Shown: positions 8,738-17,562 of the stretch, piece by piece
How the letters are laid out: each line of letters starts with the position of its first letter
How positions within the stretch are numbered: position 1 is the first letter of the stretch
Assembly (NCBI RefSeq): GCF_014212495.1
Contig: NZ_JACKZC010000014.1
Coordinates: forward strand, 1-62,190
Length of the DNA stretch: 62,190 bases
Direction: 5' to 3'
Source of the DNA: Pontibacter sp. Tf4
Lineage (GTDB): Bacteria > Bacteroidota > Bacteroidia > Cytophagales > Hymenobacteraceae
The notes under the pieces: model-generated
What the model saw: the letters and a program-made list of their open reading frames with translations, nothing else
Databases searched by the model: none
Told to the model about the DNA's origin: nothing
Position numbers and translations under genes: made by a program

Positions 8738-9829
8738 ATGAATTACGATTTTATAGTAGTGGGGCATGGCCTGGCCGGTGCCATTTTAGCAGAAACACTG
8801 CGCGCGCGCGGTAACAAGGTATTGGTGATCGATGAGCCGAAGGAAAACTCGGCCTCGCGGGTGGCAGCCGGTTTGCTGAACCCGGTGGCAGGCAAGCGCT
8901 TTGCCAAATCGTGGCTGGCCGATACGTTTATACCCGCTGCCGATGCTTTTTACGATGCCCTGGAAGCACGCTATGGCCGCCAGCTTTTCTTCCACATGCC
9001 CATCTATAAAATTTTTTCGAATATAGAGGAGCAGAACACCTGGATGGCCAAAAGCGCCGGCGGTAACTGGAGCGATTACATTGAGGCCACCTATACCCAA
9101 ACTATAAACCAGCCCGGCGTAGATGATCCGTTTGGCGGCATCATGATAAAGCGGGGTGGTTTTCTGCACGTTTTTGCCATGCTCGATCTGCTGACAGAAG
9201 ACCTGTTGCAGCAAAACTTACTATTACCCGAGCGGTTTGATATGAGCCAGTTACAGCTGACGGAGGAAGGCGTAAACTATAGAACGATAACTGCCAGGCA
9301 CCTTATCTTTTGCGAAGGTTACCAGGTCATAAACAACCCGTATTTTAAGTGGCTGCCGCTGCAACCTACCAAAGGCGAAGTGCTGGAAGTACAGACCATG
9401 CAGAAAGTGAGCCCGGAATGCATCTATAACAAAGCCGTTTACGTTGTTCCGGAAGGGGAGGGCCGCTTTATAGTTGGCGCTACCTACGACTGGCGAAACC
9501 CCAACGAAGAGACCACGCCGCAGGGAGAAGAAGAGTTAGCAGAACGGTTCAGGCAGATTATTCCGCAGGAGTTTGAGGTAACAGGGCATTGGGCCGGTAT
9601 ACGCCCCGCCGTGCGCGACCGCAGGCCACTGGTAGGCATACACCCAAACTATAGCCAGCTAAGCGTGTTTAACGGCATGGGTTCCAAAGGCGTGCTGATG
9701 GCGCCGTACTTGGCGAAACACTTTGCCGATGCCCTGGCCGGAACTATAGAATTGATGCCTGAGATACATATTTCGCGTTATTTTTCGTTATATTACGACT
9801 ACATAAAACACCATAACCTACAACCCTAA
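8738..9829 (+). CDS. FAD-dependent oxidoreductase, DAO family
   Basis: The 363-residue protein opens with a Rossmann dinucleotide site, FIVVGHGLAGAILAETLRARGNKVLVIDE (residues 5-33), in the GxGxxG-like pattern of D-amino-acid-oxidase-type flavoproteins. A second conserved block, GHWAGIRPAVRDRRPLVG, and a final FNGMGSKGVLMAPYLAK complete the DAO fold. The family oxidises amines or imino acids, or acts in modification enzymes such as the MnmC C-terminal domain; the exact substrate is unknown. No signal peptide, so cytoplasmic. Its stop lies four bases before the start of the TolB-like gene, so the two form an operon. Confidence 0.85.
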   Translation: MNYDFIVVGHGLAGAILAETLRARGNKVLVIDEPKENSASRVAAGLLNPVAGKRFAKSWLADTFIPAADAFYDALEARYGRQLFFHMPIYKIFSNIEEQNTWMAKSAGGNWSDYIEATYTQTINQPGVDDPFGGIMIKRGGFLHVFAMLDLLTEDLLQQNLLLPERFDMSQLQLTEEGVNYRTITARHLIFCEGYQVINNPYFKWLPLQPTKGEVLEVQTMQKVSPECIYNKAVYVVPEGEGRFIVGATYDWRNPNEETTPQGEEELAERFRQIIPQEFEVTGHWAGIRPAVRDRRPLVGIHPNYSQLSVFNGMGSKGVLMAPYLAKHFADALAGTIELMPEIHISRYFSLYYDYIKHHNLQP

Positions 9830-9833
9830 GCGT

Positions 9834-12800
9834 ATGCGTCTTTATACAAGGTTACTTTTGCTGTTTGTGTGCTGCATACTGGCGGGTACTGCCCTGCAGG
9901 CGCAGCCTGGCCGCGACCCTTTTGGCAAGAGCCGCATTCAATACAAAAATTTTGACTGGAAGCTTTACAGCACGCAGAACTTTAACCTGTATTTCTATAA
10001 AGGCGGCGACCAGACCGCTAAAGACGCTGCCGATTACGCCGAGCGCGAACTCAAGCGCATCACCAGCCTGATCGGGTATTATCCGTACTCCAAGATCACG
10101 CTGATCCTGTACAACTCGCCTACCGACCTGCGCCAGAGCAACATTGGCCTGTACAGCGACCAGTTCCAGAACGGGGGCGAAACCCTGTTCATGAAAAACA
10201 AACTGCAACTGGCGTACGAAGGCACCAAAACCGATTTTAAGAACGAGCTGAGCTACAAACTGACCGAGCTGCTACTGAACGACATGATGTATGGCGGAAG
10301 CCTGAAAGAGGCTTTGCAGAGCAGTTATCTGTTGCGCCTGCCGGAGTGGTTTGTGACCGGAGTTGCTGCCTACACCGCCGAAGGCTGGAGCCTGGACATG
10401 GACAGCCATATCCGTGACCTACTGCTGGAGGGCAATAAACTCCGCCCGGAGCAGGCCCTGATGCGCTACCCTGAGCAAACCGGCCAGTCCGTCTGGAATT
10501 ACATTGCAGAGCGCTACGGCTATACATCCATCCAGAACATCCTGAACCTGACCCGCATTACCCGCGATGTGGAAATAGGTATTACCAGCAGTTTAAATAT
10601 CCCCTACAAACGCTTTCTGCAGGACTGGGTAAGCTATTACCAGCAAATTAACGCCCGCTCCGATGCACCGTTCGTTTCGCTGCCCGATAACTATAAGCTT
10701 TTCAGTAAGAACAAGCGCAGCCTGCGCTATACCGAGCCGGTGCTGAGTCCTGATGGCAACCTGCTGGCTTATGCCGAGATAGATAACGGCAGCTACAAGA
10801 TCATTGTGAAAGAGGTAAAGGGCAATGGCAGTCGTACAGTATGGCGTGGCGGCTATAAAACCCTGGACCAGCCTACCGATTTTACGTTGCCGGTACTTGC
10901 CTGGCGCAATAATAACCAGCTGGGCTTTGTGGAAGCGCGCCGGGGCAAAATGCTGCTGCGCCAGGTAAACGCCAAAAACAAAAGCTCTTTCCTGCCATTT
11001 TACGACGACCTTACCAAGCCAGCCGTTACGCTGGAGCGCTTTACGCAGGTGCGTAATATGAGCTACTCCGATGATGGCAGCAAACTGGTAATAAGCGCTG
11101 TATCGGATGGGCAGACGGACCTGTACCTGCTGCAAAGCAATGGCAAACTGACCAGCCAGCTAACCAATGATATTTACGACGATGTAGAGCCTGTTTTCCT
11201 GAAAGGCAGCAACAGGATCGTTTTCAGTTCTAACCGCTGGGTAGATGCCGACGGAACACTGCATGCCGCCACGTTCCGGGATGTGGTGGACAACTATGAC
11301 ATTTTCCTGCTGGAGCCAACAGCGCCGGTTACCGTAACACAACTTACTACCAGTATTGCAACCGAGCTGCGCCCACGCGCCACCGCCGACGGCAACTTCC
11401 TGTTCCTGAGCGAGGCCAACGGCATACGCGGCCTTTACAAATACGACCTGGCTACCAATACCCAACGGCCTGTTTCTAATTTTGTACAGAACATCAACGC
11501 GTATGATTATGCTGCTGTAAATAACACCCTTGCCCTTACAGCCAAAGACCACGCCCGCGACTTTGTATACCTGCTGCCTGATTTTACCGGCGCTCCGCTG
11601 GATACACTGCCTAAAACCGCGCGCCAGATAATTCTGGAAGCACGTGCCCGTGTGCCGCAGGCGTCTTCTGCGGCTGCTACTACGCGCAAGCTACTGGAAA
11701 ACGAAGCTGCTAAAACAGAATCTACCCGCAAAAAAGGCGAAGTTAACATCGAGAATTATGAGTTTGGGGCTACCAAACAACCCGGCGATACAACCCAAAC
11801 CACCATTGCACAGCAACAGCCAACTGACACCACAACTACCCAGGCAGCTGCTCCTAAAACCCCTGAAAAAGCGGCCTTGCCAAAGGCGGCAGCTGCACCG
11901 GAATTCAAGCTTTCGGGGCCTTTTGATTACGATGTGCGGTTCAGCGTGCACGAAATCATTACCTCCGTTTATGCGGATCCGCAGCTTGGTTTTGGTATAG
12001 TGGCCGGTGTAAACATGAGCGATCTGTTTGAGAACCACCACATACGTGGCACCGCTTACCTGCGCACCGACCTGGAAACAAGCCGCACCTTTGCCGAATA
12101 CATGAACCTGAAAAACCGTGTGGACCTGGGTGTGCAGTACAGAAGAGACGTGCTGGTAAGCTCGGTACTGGAAGCGCCTGGTGCCGTGGTTCGCTTTGCC
12201 CGCAACGAAGTAGCACCGCTGCTGGTGTATCCGCTAAGCTATAGTACGAGTCTGCGCGCACAGCCGCGTTTGGTGAGCACCCGCTTTACACAGGTGAACG
12301 AATTCTCTACCCCGGATAGCGTGAATAACCTGTATGGCGGTAATGTAGAACTGGTTTTCGATAACTCGGTGGTAACCGGTGTGAACATGATGGAAGGCAC
12401 CCGCATGAAAGTAGGATTCGTGTCGATGCGCGATTTTGAGAACACCCGGGCTAATTTCAATAAGTTTTACGTAGACCTGCGTCACTACCAGAAACTGCAC
12501 CGCGAAATTGTGCTGGCTACCCGCCTGAGCTATGGCGCTTTCTTCGGTAACTCTCCTAAAAAGTACCTGATAGGCGGAATGGATAACTGGCTTTTTGCCG
12601 GCGAAGACGATATTACCGAGCGTAACGACGTGAACATACAATCGGCGCCGGACCTGTTTTACCTGGAGTATGCCCTGCCGCTGCGTGGCTTTAACTATAA
12701 CACGCGCACAGGTAGCAAGCACCTGCTGGCAAACGTAGAGCTTCGTATTCCGGTAACGCAATACCTGTACAACGGGGCCATTGGTTCGGGCTTTTTCCGT

Positions 12801-13094
12801 AACCTGCAGCTTACTGCCTTTGCCGATGCCGGTTCTGCTTACGACGGCTCTAACCCCTTTACCGGCAACAACTCCATTAACACCCGTATAGTTGGTGGCC
12901 GTACCAGCCCTACCGAACGAAACCCTTACGAGATAACCGTTATCAACTACCGCAACCCGTTCCTGGTGGGCTATGGCTTTGGTGCCCGTTCTACTTTGTT
13001 TGGTGTTTACGGCAAGCTGGATGTGGCCTGGAGCGAAGAAGATATGGGTAGCCAAGGACCTAAACTATACATTACATTAGGCTACGACTTCTAA
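9834..13094 (+). CDS. Large TolB-like outer-membrane protein (PD40 repeats plus barrel)
   Basis: The 1086-residue protein starts with a signal peptide (LLLLFVCCILAGTALQAQ). Residues about 30-270 resemble a peptidase-MA-like domain, with LPEWFVTGVAAYTAEGW where HExxH would be expected, so it is probably not catalytic. WD40/PD40 propeller blades follow (YTEPVLSPDGNLLAYAE, YSDDGSKLVISAVSDGQTD). A low-complexity Thr/Gln/Ala linker runs over about residues 640-690, and the C-terminal 400 residues form a surface-antigen-like beta-barrel ending in KLYITLGYDF with a terminal Phe. Relatives in Cytophagales are often called translocation protein TolB, but the architecture differs from E. coli TolB. Unusually for this window, it holds only one CTATAG core. 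Confidence 0.8.
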   Translation: MRLYTRLLLLFVCCILAGTALQAQPGRDPFGKSRIQYKNFDWKLYSTQNFNLYFYKGGDQTAKDAADYAERELKRITSLIGYYPYSKITLILYNSPTDLRQSNIGLYSDQFQNGGETLFMKNKLQLAYEGTKTDFKNELSYKLTELLLNDMMYGGSLKEALQSSYLLRLPEWFVTGVAAYTAEGWSLDMDSHIRDLLLEGNKLRPEQALMRYPEQTGQSVWNYIAERYGYTSIQNILNLTRITRDVEIGITSSLNIPYKRFLQDWVSYYQQINARSDAPFVSLPDNYKLFSKNKRSLRYTEPVLSPDGNLLAYAEIDNGSYKIIVKEVKGNGSRTVWRGGYKTLDQPTDFTLPVLAWRNNNQLGFVEARRGKMLLRQVNAKNKSSFLPFYDDLTKPAVTLERFTQVRNMSYSDDGSKLVISAVSDGQTDLYLLQSNGKLTSQLTNDIYDDVEPVFLKGSNRIVFSSNRWVDADGTLHAATFRDVVDNYDIFLLEPTAPVTVTQLTTSIATELRPRATADGNFLFLSEANGIRGLYKYDLATNTQRPVSNFVQNINAYDYAAVNNTLALTAKDHARDFVYLLPDFTGAPLDTLPKTARQIILEARARVPQASSAAATTRKLLENEAAKTESTRKKGEVNIENYEFGATKQPGDTTQTTIAQQQPTDTTTTQAAAPKTPEKAALPKAAAAPEFKLSGPFDYDVRFSVHEIITSVYADPQLGFGIVAGVNMSDLFENHHIRGTAYLRTDLETSRTFAEYMNLKNRVDLGVQYRRDVLVSSVLEAPGAVVRFARNEVAPLLVYPLSYSTSLRAQPRLVSTRFTQVNEFSTPDSVNNLYGGNVELVFDNSVVTGVNMMEGTRMKVGFVSMRDFENTRANFNKFYVDLRHYQKLHREIVLATRLSYGAFFGNSPKKYLIGGMDNWLFAGEDDITERNDVNIQSAPDLFYLEYALPLRGFNYNTRTGSKHLLANVELRIPVTQYLYNGAIGSGFFRNLQLTAFADAGSAYDGSNPFTGNNSINTRIVGGRTSPTERNPYEITVINYRNPFLVGYGFGARSTLFGVYGKLDVAWSEEDMGSQGPKLYITLGYDF

Positions 13095-13103
13095 AAACCA
13101 TAC

Positions 13104-14249
13104 ATGAACCGGAAAGCAAAACGCTTTACTTTCGGGGGAATACTGCTGCTGGGCCTGCTGGCCGCCTGGCTGCATATGGCCGAAAAGAACTACGTGTACA
13201 AAGCTCTGGTCTACAACTTTGCCGACATAGACGATAACCTGATATTTGACCAGCGCACGGTAGATGCCCCTGCCAAAGCACAACCCTGGCCACAGGCCAC
13301 CAACTATAACAAAGTTGTATTTCCTGAAAAACTGCAGCAACTGCACCAGGAACTGGAATCGGTGGCCTTTGTCGTGATCCACAACGACTCTCTTGTATAT
13401 GAGCAGTACTGGGATGGCTATTCAGAGGAATCGCTGAGCAATTCTTTTTCGGTGGCCAAAAGTATTGTGAGCATACTGGTAGGCGCTGCCCTGCGCGATG
13501 GGTATATTAAAACTATAGATCAGCCTGTGGCCGACTTTCTGCCATCGTTTAAAGAAGGAGCAAAGCAGAAAATAACTATAAAACACCTGCTGATGATGAG
13601 CTCCGGCCTGAACTGGGACGAGTCTTATTCCAACCCGCTGTCTGTGACCACCGAAGCTTACTATGGCACCAACCTGAAAAAGGTGATAAAGCGGCTGGAG
13701 GCTGTGGAAGAACCGGGTCAGGTTTTCAGCTACAAGAGCGGTGACACGCAGATCCTGGGCATGGTAGTAGAAGCTGCTACCGGAAAATCGCTGAGCCGCT
13801 ATGCCGAAGACAAACTATGGAAGCCGCTGGGCGCCGAGCACGATGCCGAATGGAGCGTAGATAACCCAACCGGTATCGAAAAAGCCTACTGCTGTTTCTT
13901 CAGCAATGCCCGCGACTTTGCCCGCATCGGTAAACTATACTTGCACAACGGGGTCTGGAACGGCGATACTATAGTTGATCCGGCTTACGTGCGCGAATCC
14001 ATTTCCCTGAATGGCCTGCCCACTACTTCCGGCAAACCAGCAGACTATGGTTACCAGTGGTGGCTGCTCCCCAACTATAAAGGCCAGTACATTTTCTACG
14101 CCCGCGGTATTTTAGGCCAGTACATCATCGCCATTCCGGAGACTAACACTATAATTGTGCGCTTAGGCAAACAGCGCGGCGAACGCATCAACGGTCACCC
14201 AAGTGAGGTTTTGGCTATGATAGATGCGGTGAATGAAGTGGTGAAGTAG
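13104..14249 (+). CDS. Serine hydrolase, beta-lactamase class C / 6-aminohexanoate-dimer hydrolase family
   Basis: The 381-residue protein has an N-terminal membrane anchor (FGGILLLGLLAAWL) followed by a beta-lactamase-fold domain. The nucleophile motif SxxK is SVAK (Ser116, Lys119), followed by the family block ITIKHLLMMSSGLNWDE. The second motif is FSYKSGDTQILG (Tyr near 207), as in EstB and NylB relatives rather than in true AmpC enzymes. It is likely an envelope-anchored esterase or peptidase-like enzyme; nothing suggests antibiotic resistance. It begins nine bases after the TolB-like gene, so it is third in that operon. Confidence 0.85.
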   Translation: MNRKAKRFTFGGILLLGLLAAWLHMAEKNYVYKALVYNFADIDDNLIFDQRTVDAPAKAQPWPQATNYNKVVFPEKLQQLHQELESVAFVVIHNDSLVYEQYWDGYSEESLSNSFSVAKSIVSILVGAALRDGYIKTIDQPVADFLPSFKEGAKQKITIKHLLMMSSGLNWDESYSNPLSVTTEAYYGTNLKKVIKRLEAVEEPGQVFSYKSGDTQILGMVVEAATGKSLSRYAEDKLWKPLGAEHDAEWSVDNPTGIEKAYCCFFSNARDFARIGKLYLHNGVWNGDTIVDPAYVRESISLNGLPTTSGKPADYGYQWWLLPNYKGQYIFYARGILGQYIIAIPETNTIIVRLGKQRGERINGHPSEVLAMIDAVNEVVK

Positions 14250-14409
14250 GTTCATTCTGTCGATTCATGTTATTATGGCGCGAGCGTCCTCGCTCGTGTC
14301 GAACTATAGTTGGGCCTCTGGCCCAGTTGAGTTACAAACTCAACATCATTGTAAGACACGGGTTACAAACCCGCGCCAGCGAATTAGGGTTAAAGCTTTA
14401 ACAAAAGCG

Positions 14410-14440
14410 AAGGCCCGGAAGCTTGAAACTCCCGGGCCTT
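14410..14440 (+). terminator. Terminator in the serine hydrolase / SulP convergent spacer
   Basis: AAGGCCCGG and CCGGGCCTT form a nine-base stem around a short AAGCTTGAAACT-type loop, followed by TTATAATTT. It lies between two convergent genes and could serve the plus-strand operon. Confidence 0.65.
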
Positions 14441-14485
14441 TATAATTTATAGATTAACAAAAGCTGTCCTATAGTTCGGGGCTAT

Positions 14486-14649
14486 GCTCTCGCTCGCGTC
14501 CCGCGAGTGTGAGCTACCTGTGGCGTCCCGCCACGGTCATTAAACTATAGTTAGGCGTTCAAGAAGAAGATTTTGGGCGGCATTTAAACTATAGCTTATC
14601 GCGGCCAGAGTCCGCAGGTAACGCACACTCGCGGGACACGAGCGAGAGC
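14486..14649. repeat. REP/MITE-like element with 35-bp imperfect inverted repeats
   Basis: The left arm (14486-14520) and the right arm (14615-14649) are inverted copies matching at 32 of 35 positions. Each arm contains its own small palindrome around CTCGCGGGAC. The 94 bp between the arms hold two CTATAG palindromes and a GTGGCG/CGCCAC hairpin. A related short palindrome occurs at about 14279-14301. No open reading frame is inside, so this is a non-coding mobile or structural repeat rather than an insertion sequence. Confidence 0.75.
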
Positions 14650-14674
14650 ACTTAGACTTTCGCAACCAATTTGA

Positions 14675-16213
14675 CTATAGTTTAACAGCCGCAACGGTAT
14701 AGTTCGGATCTTCCAGAATATTCACATCAATCACATCCTGAGCATTAGTGAGCAGGCGACGACAGTCTTCGCTTAGGTGGCGGAGGTGCAGTTTTTTACC
14801 AGCCTGGCGGTAGCGCTCCGTCAGTTTATGCAGCGCATCAATCCCCGACATGTCCGCTACACGGCTTTCCTTAAAATCGATGATGACTTCCTCGGGGTCG
14901 TTCTGTACATCAAACTTCTCGGAGAAAGCCGTTACAGAACCAAAGAATAACGGACCGTAGATCTCATAATGCTTCACGCCGTTGGCATCAATGTACTTGC
15001 GTGCGCGGATACGCTTGGCACTTTCCCAGGCAAACACCAGTGCCGAGATGATTACCCCGATCAGGACAGCCAGAGCCAGGTTGTGCAGCCAGATGGTAAT
15101 AAGTGCTACCAGTATCCCTACAAAAATATCGTGTTTCGGCATTTTGTTGATGATCCGGAAACTGATCCACTCAAACGTACCTACCGATACCATTACCATT
15201 ACCCCAACCAGTGCAGCCATCGGAACAAGCTCAATTACAGGTGCACCATACAGCACAATTAAAAGTATAGTCAGCGCAGCTACAATACCGGATAAACGCG
15301 CTCTTGCCCCGGCCGAAAGGTTAACCAGCGTCTGCGCGATCATGGCACAACCACCCATCCCGAAGAAGAAACCATTTAATACGTTGGCGCTGCCCTGGGC
15401 AATACTTTCGCGGTTGCTGTTACCCCGGTTGCCTACAATCTCATCTACTAAGTTTAGGGTCAGTAGGCTTTCAGTTAAGCCAACACCAGCCATAATCAAC
15501 GCATAAGGGAAGATGATCTGCAGCGTTTCGAAAGTGAGTGGCACCTGCGGAATATGGAACGGAGGGAAGCCGCCGCTCACAGAAGCAATGTCCTTCACCA
15601 TCTTGGTATCGATATTAAAGCCCAGCACAACCAGGAACACAACTATAATAGCTACCAGAGAGGCCGGAACCGCTTTGGTGATTTTCGGGAATAAAACGAT
15701 GATAGCTATAGTTAGCGCAACCAAACCCAGCATAATCCACAGCGGGCTACCGGTAAGCCAGGTGGTCTGGCCGTTAACTATAGTTTTAAACTGCTCCAGC
15801 TGCGACGTGAAAATGATAACAGCCAGGCCATTCACAAAACCATACATTACCGGTTGCGGCACCAGCCGGATAAATTTACCCAGCTTAAACACGCCAACTA
15901 AAATCTGGAGCACACCGGCCAGGGCCACGGCTGCAAAAACATAATCGATGCCATGCGACTGCATCAGGGCGATAAGTACCACCACCGTTGCGCCCGCCCC
16001 ACCAGATATTAAACCAGGGCGGCCACCAAAAACAGCTGTGATAAGGCCCATAATAAACGCGGCATACAAACCAACCAGCGGCGGAAAACCCCCTAATATG
16101 GCAAACGAAAGTGATTCGGGCATCATGGTCATGGCCACGGTAAGCCCTGCCAGAATTTCTACTTTATAATCAACTTTCTGGCGGAAGTTGAAAAGGCTTA
16201 AAACTTGTTTCAT
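14675..16213 (-). CDS. SulP-family inorganic anion transporter with STAS domain
   Basis: The 512-residue protein has a SLC26/SulP membrane domain of 10-14 helices (start DYKVEILAGLTVAMTMMPES, then GGRPGLISGGAGATVVVLIA). A cytoplasmic STAS domain covers about residues 400-505 (EVIIDFKESRVADMSGIDAL). The family exchanges sulfate, bicarbonate or other anions; the specificity is not visible here. The gene ends in Leu-stop written CTA TAG, that is, inside a copy of the iterated palindrome, and another perfect AACTATAGTT (16219-16228) lies six bases before its start. Repeat elements flank it on both sides. Confidence 0.9.
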   Translation of the reverse strand: MKQVLSLFNFRQKVDYKVEILAGLTVAMTMMPESLSFAILGGFPPLVGLYAAFIMGLITAVFGGRPGLISGGAGATVVVLIALMQSHGIDYVFAAVALAGVLQILVGVFKLGKFIRLVPQPVMYGFVNGLAVIIFTSQLEQFKTIVNGQTTWLTGSPLWIMLGLVALTIAIIVLFPKITKAVPASLVAIIVVFLVVLGFNIDTKMVKDIASVSGGFPPFHIPQVPLTFETLQIIFPYALIMAGVGLTESLLTLNLVDEIVGNRGNSNRESIAQGSANVLNGFFFGMGGCAMIAQTLVNLSAGARARLSGIVAALTILLIVLYGAPVIELVPMAALVGVMVMVSVGTFEWISFRIINKMPKHDIFVGILVALITIWLHNLALAVLIGVIISALVFAWESAKRIRARKYIDANGVKHYEIYGPLFFGSVTAFSEKFDVQNDPEEVIIDFKESRVADMSGIDALHKLTERYRQAGKKLHLRHLSEDCRRLLTNAQDVIDVNILEDPNYTVAAVKL

Positions 16214-16266
16214 GAATTAACTATAGTTGCGAGGTAAGCTCTAAGCTTAATTGTTGTGCATGTGAA

Positions 16267-16447
16267 ACCCACCCCAACCCCTCCGAGGAGGGGAATAAAT
16301 TACTGCTGAAAGATAACTCCTCTACTTGGAGCAAGGTTGTTTTATTCTCTGCTTTAGTGCGGATCTGCTATCTGAATCTTGTTTTGGGGCAGGGACGCTC
16401 GGTAATTCCAAAAAGAATTCCCCTCCTTGGAGGGGTTAGGGGTGGGT
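16267..16447. repeat. MITE-like element with about 30-bp terminal inverted repeats
   Basis: The left end (16267-16296, ACCCACCCCAACCCCTCC then GAGGAGGGGAAT) is inverted at the right end (16417-16447, ATTCCCCTCCTTGG then AGGGGTTAGGGGTGGGT). The two arms match apart from one indel and one substitution. The 120-bp centre has no reading frame of note. A decayed third copy of an arm occurs at 21139-21172, so this is a dispersed family. To my knowledge ACCCACCCCTAACCCCTCC-type repeats occur between genes in many Bacteroidota. Confidence 0.75.
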
Positions 16448-16486
16448 AACTCTTTATTAGCAATACCTGTGCAGGGTCCGAGAAAA

Positions 16487-16516
16487 AAGCCCCGCCTGTG
16501 GTAGCAAGCGGGGCTT
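16487..16516 (-). terminator. Terminator of purQ
   Basis: AAGCCCCGC and GCGGGGCTT form a perfect nine-base stem. On the minus strand it is followed by a run of six T, 60 bp beyond the purQ stop. Confidence 0.85.
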
Positions 16517-16576
16517 CTGAATAATAGTATAAACTATAAATGTCTAAAATCTAACGTCTGGTATCTTGTGTCTGAC

Positions 16577-17269
16577 CTAAGCGTTTACCAAATCAAGGAT
16601 AGATTCGAAAATGGCGCGGCCATCGGTGTTTCCTAAATCCGGATCTACGGCGCGCTCCGGGTGCGGCATCATGCCAAATACGTTCTTCTTTTCGTTGGCT
16701 ACACCGGCAATGTTCAGCAGGCTGCCGTTAATGTTGTACATCTCGTGCGTATCGGCTATGTTGCTGCTGTACTTGAACATGATCTGGTCGTTGTCTTCCA
16801 TGCGGCGCAGCGTATCCTTGTCGGCATGGTAACGGCCTTCGCCGTGCGCTACCGGAATTTTGTATGCCTTGTTCAGGTCCAGGTGGCGGGTTGGCAGCAG
16901 GTTGGTAGTTACCGGCCGGATGTACACGTTATCGCAGATAAATTTCTGGTTTACGTTGCGCAGCAAGGCACCCGGGAGCAAACCGGCCTCCGTTAAAATC
17001 TGGAAACCGTTGCAGATACCCATTACATAACCACCCTTGTTGGCATGCTGGATCACTTCCTGCATAATAGGCGAGAAGCGCGCAATAGCACCGGAACGCA
17101 GGTAATCACCGTACGAAAATCCGCCTGGCAAAAGTATAAAGTCACAACCCTGCAGGTCGTGGTCTTTGTGCCATAGTTTTACAACTTCCTGCTGCATGCC
17201 CACGCTTAGGGCATCTACCAGGTCTTGGTCGCAGTTGGACCCCGGGAAAACGACTACACCAAATTTCAT
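16577..17269 (-). CDS. purQ: Phosphoribosylformylglycinamidine synthase subunit PurQ
   Basis: The 230-residue class I glutamine amidotransferase supplies ammonia to PurL in the fourth step of purine synthesis. The nucleophile Cys86 lies in GICNGFQIL and the His-Glu pair in MMPHPERAV near residue 203. The N-terminal block KFGVVVFPGSNCDQD and GGFSYGDYLRSGAIA are typical. Length is normal. It stands alone with its own promoter-like box and terminator; its partner purS is about 9.3 kb away. Confidence 0.95.
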   Translation of the reverse strand: MKFGVVVFPGSNCDQDLVDALSVGMQQEVVKLWHKDHDLQGCDFILLPGGFSYGDYLRSGAIARFSPIMQEVIQHANKGGYVMGICNGFQILTEAGLLPGALLRNVNQKFICDNVYIRPVTTNLLPTRHLDLNKAYKIPVAHGEGRYHADKDTLRRMEDNDQIMFKYSSNIADTHEMYNINGSLLNIAGVANEKKNVFGMMPHPERAVDPDLGNTDGRAIFESILDLVNA

Positions 17270-17273
17270 ACTT

Positions 17274-17281
17274 CAAAGGTA
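17274..17281 (-). promoter_or_regulatory. -7 box of purQ, very short leader
   Basis: On the minus strand TACCTTTG matches TAnnTTTG fully and ends four bases before the purQ ATG. If this box is used, the mRNA would start at or next to the start codon (leaderless or nearly so). Confidence 0.4.
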
Positions 17282-17562
17282 AATAAAAATAGATAGAAGT
17301 TAGAGGCTGTTTTGATTTTATTGCCGAAAGCGAAAGCTGTATTTCCGGGCCTTGGGAATACTCTTTTTTAATAGCATAGCAGCACCATAGCACGAAAAAG
17401 GGCAGAAGCCGGTTGCAGGCAAATGTGGCTTTGCAGACTGGCAGGCAGACCAGGAACAGCTGCTTACACCAGTAACTATAGGTTTAGGTAGCTTTTAAAA
17501 GGCTCGTAACGTAAAAACAAAGATTTATAGTTAATTTGCCAGAATAACATTTTAAATAGCTT

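Larger units (their letters stand above)
14250..14674. other. Repeat-rich spacer between serine hydrolase and SulP
   Basis: No gene. The spacer holds several short hairpins (GAGCGTCCTCGCTC near 14283, GTTGAGTTACAAACTCAAC near 14328, GGGTTACAAACCC near 14360), a terminator, a long imperfect inverted repeat and five copies of the CTATAG palindrome. It looks like a cluster of REP-type elements. Confidence 0.7.
16214..16576. other. Spacer between SulP and purQ
   Basis: No gene. It contains a 180-bp inverted-repeat element and the purQ terminator, described separately, plus one palindrome copy at 16219. Confidence 0.7.

Noticed and set aside
12234..13055. 273-residue antisense frame opposite the TolB-like gene
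   Set aside because: Shadow of a well-supported barrel domain on the plus strand.
13104..14249. Reading the serine hydrolase as an antibiotic-resistance beta-lactamase
   Set aside because: The SxxK and YxS motifs fit the EstB/6-aminohexanoate-dimer hydrolase group; AmpC-specific motifs are not seen.
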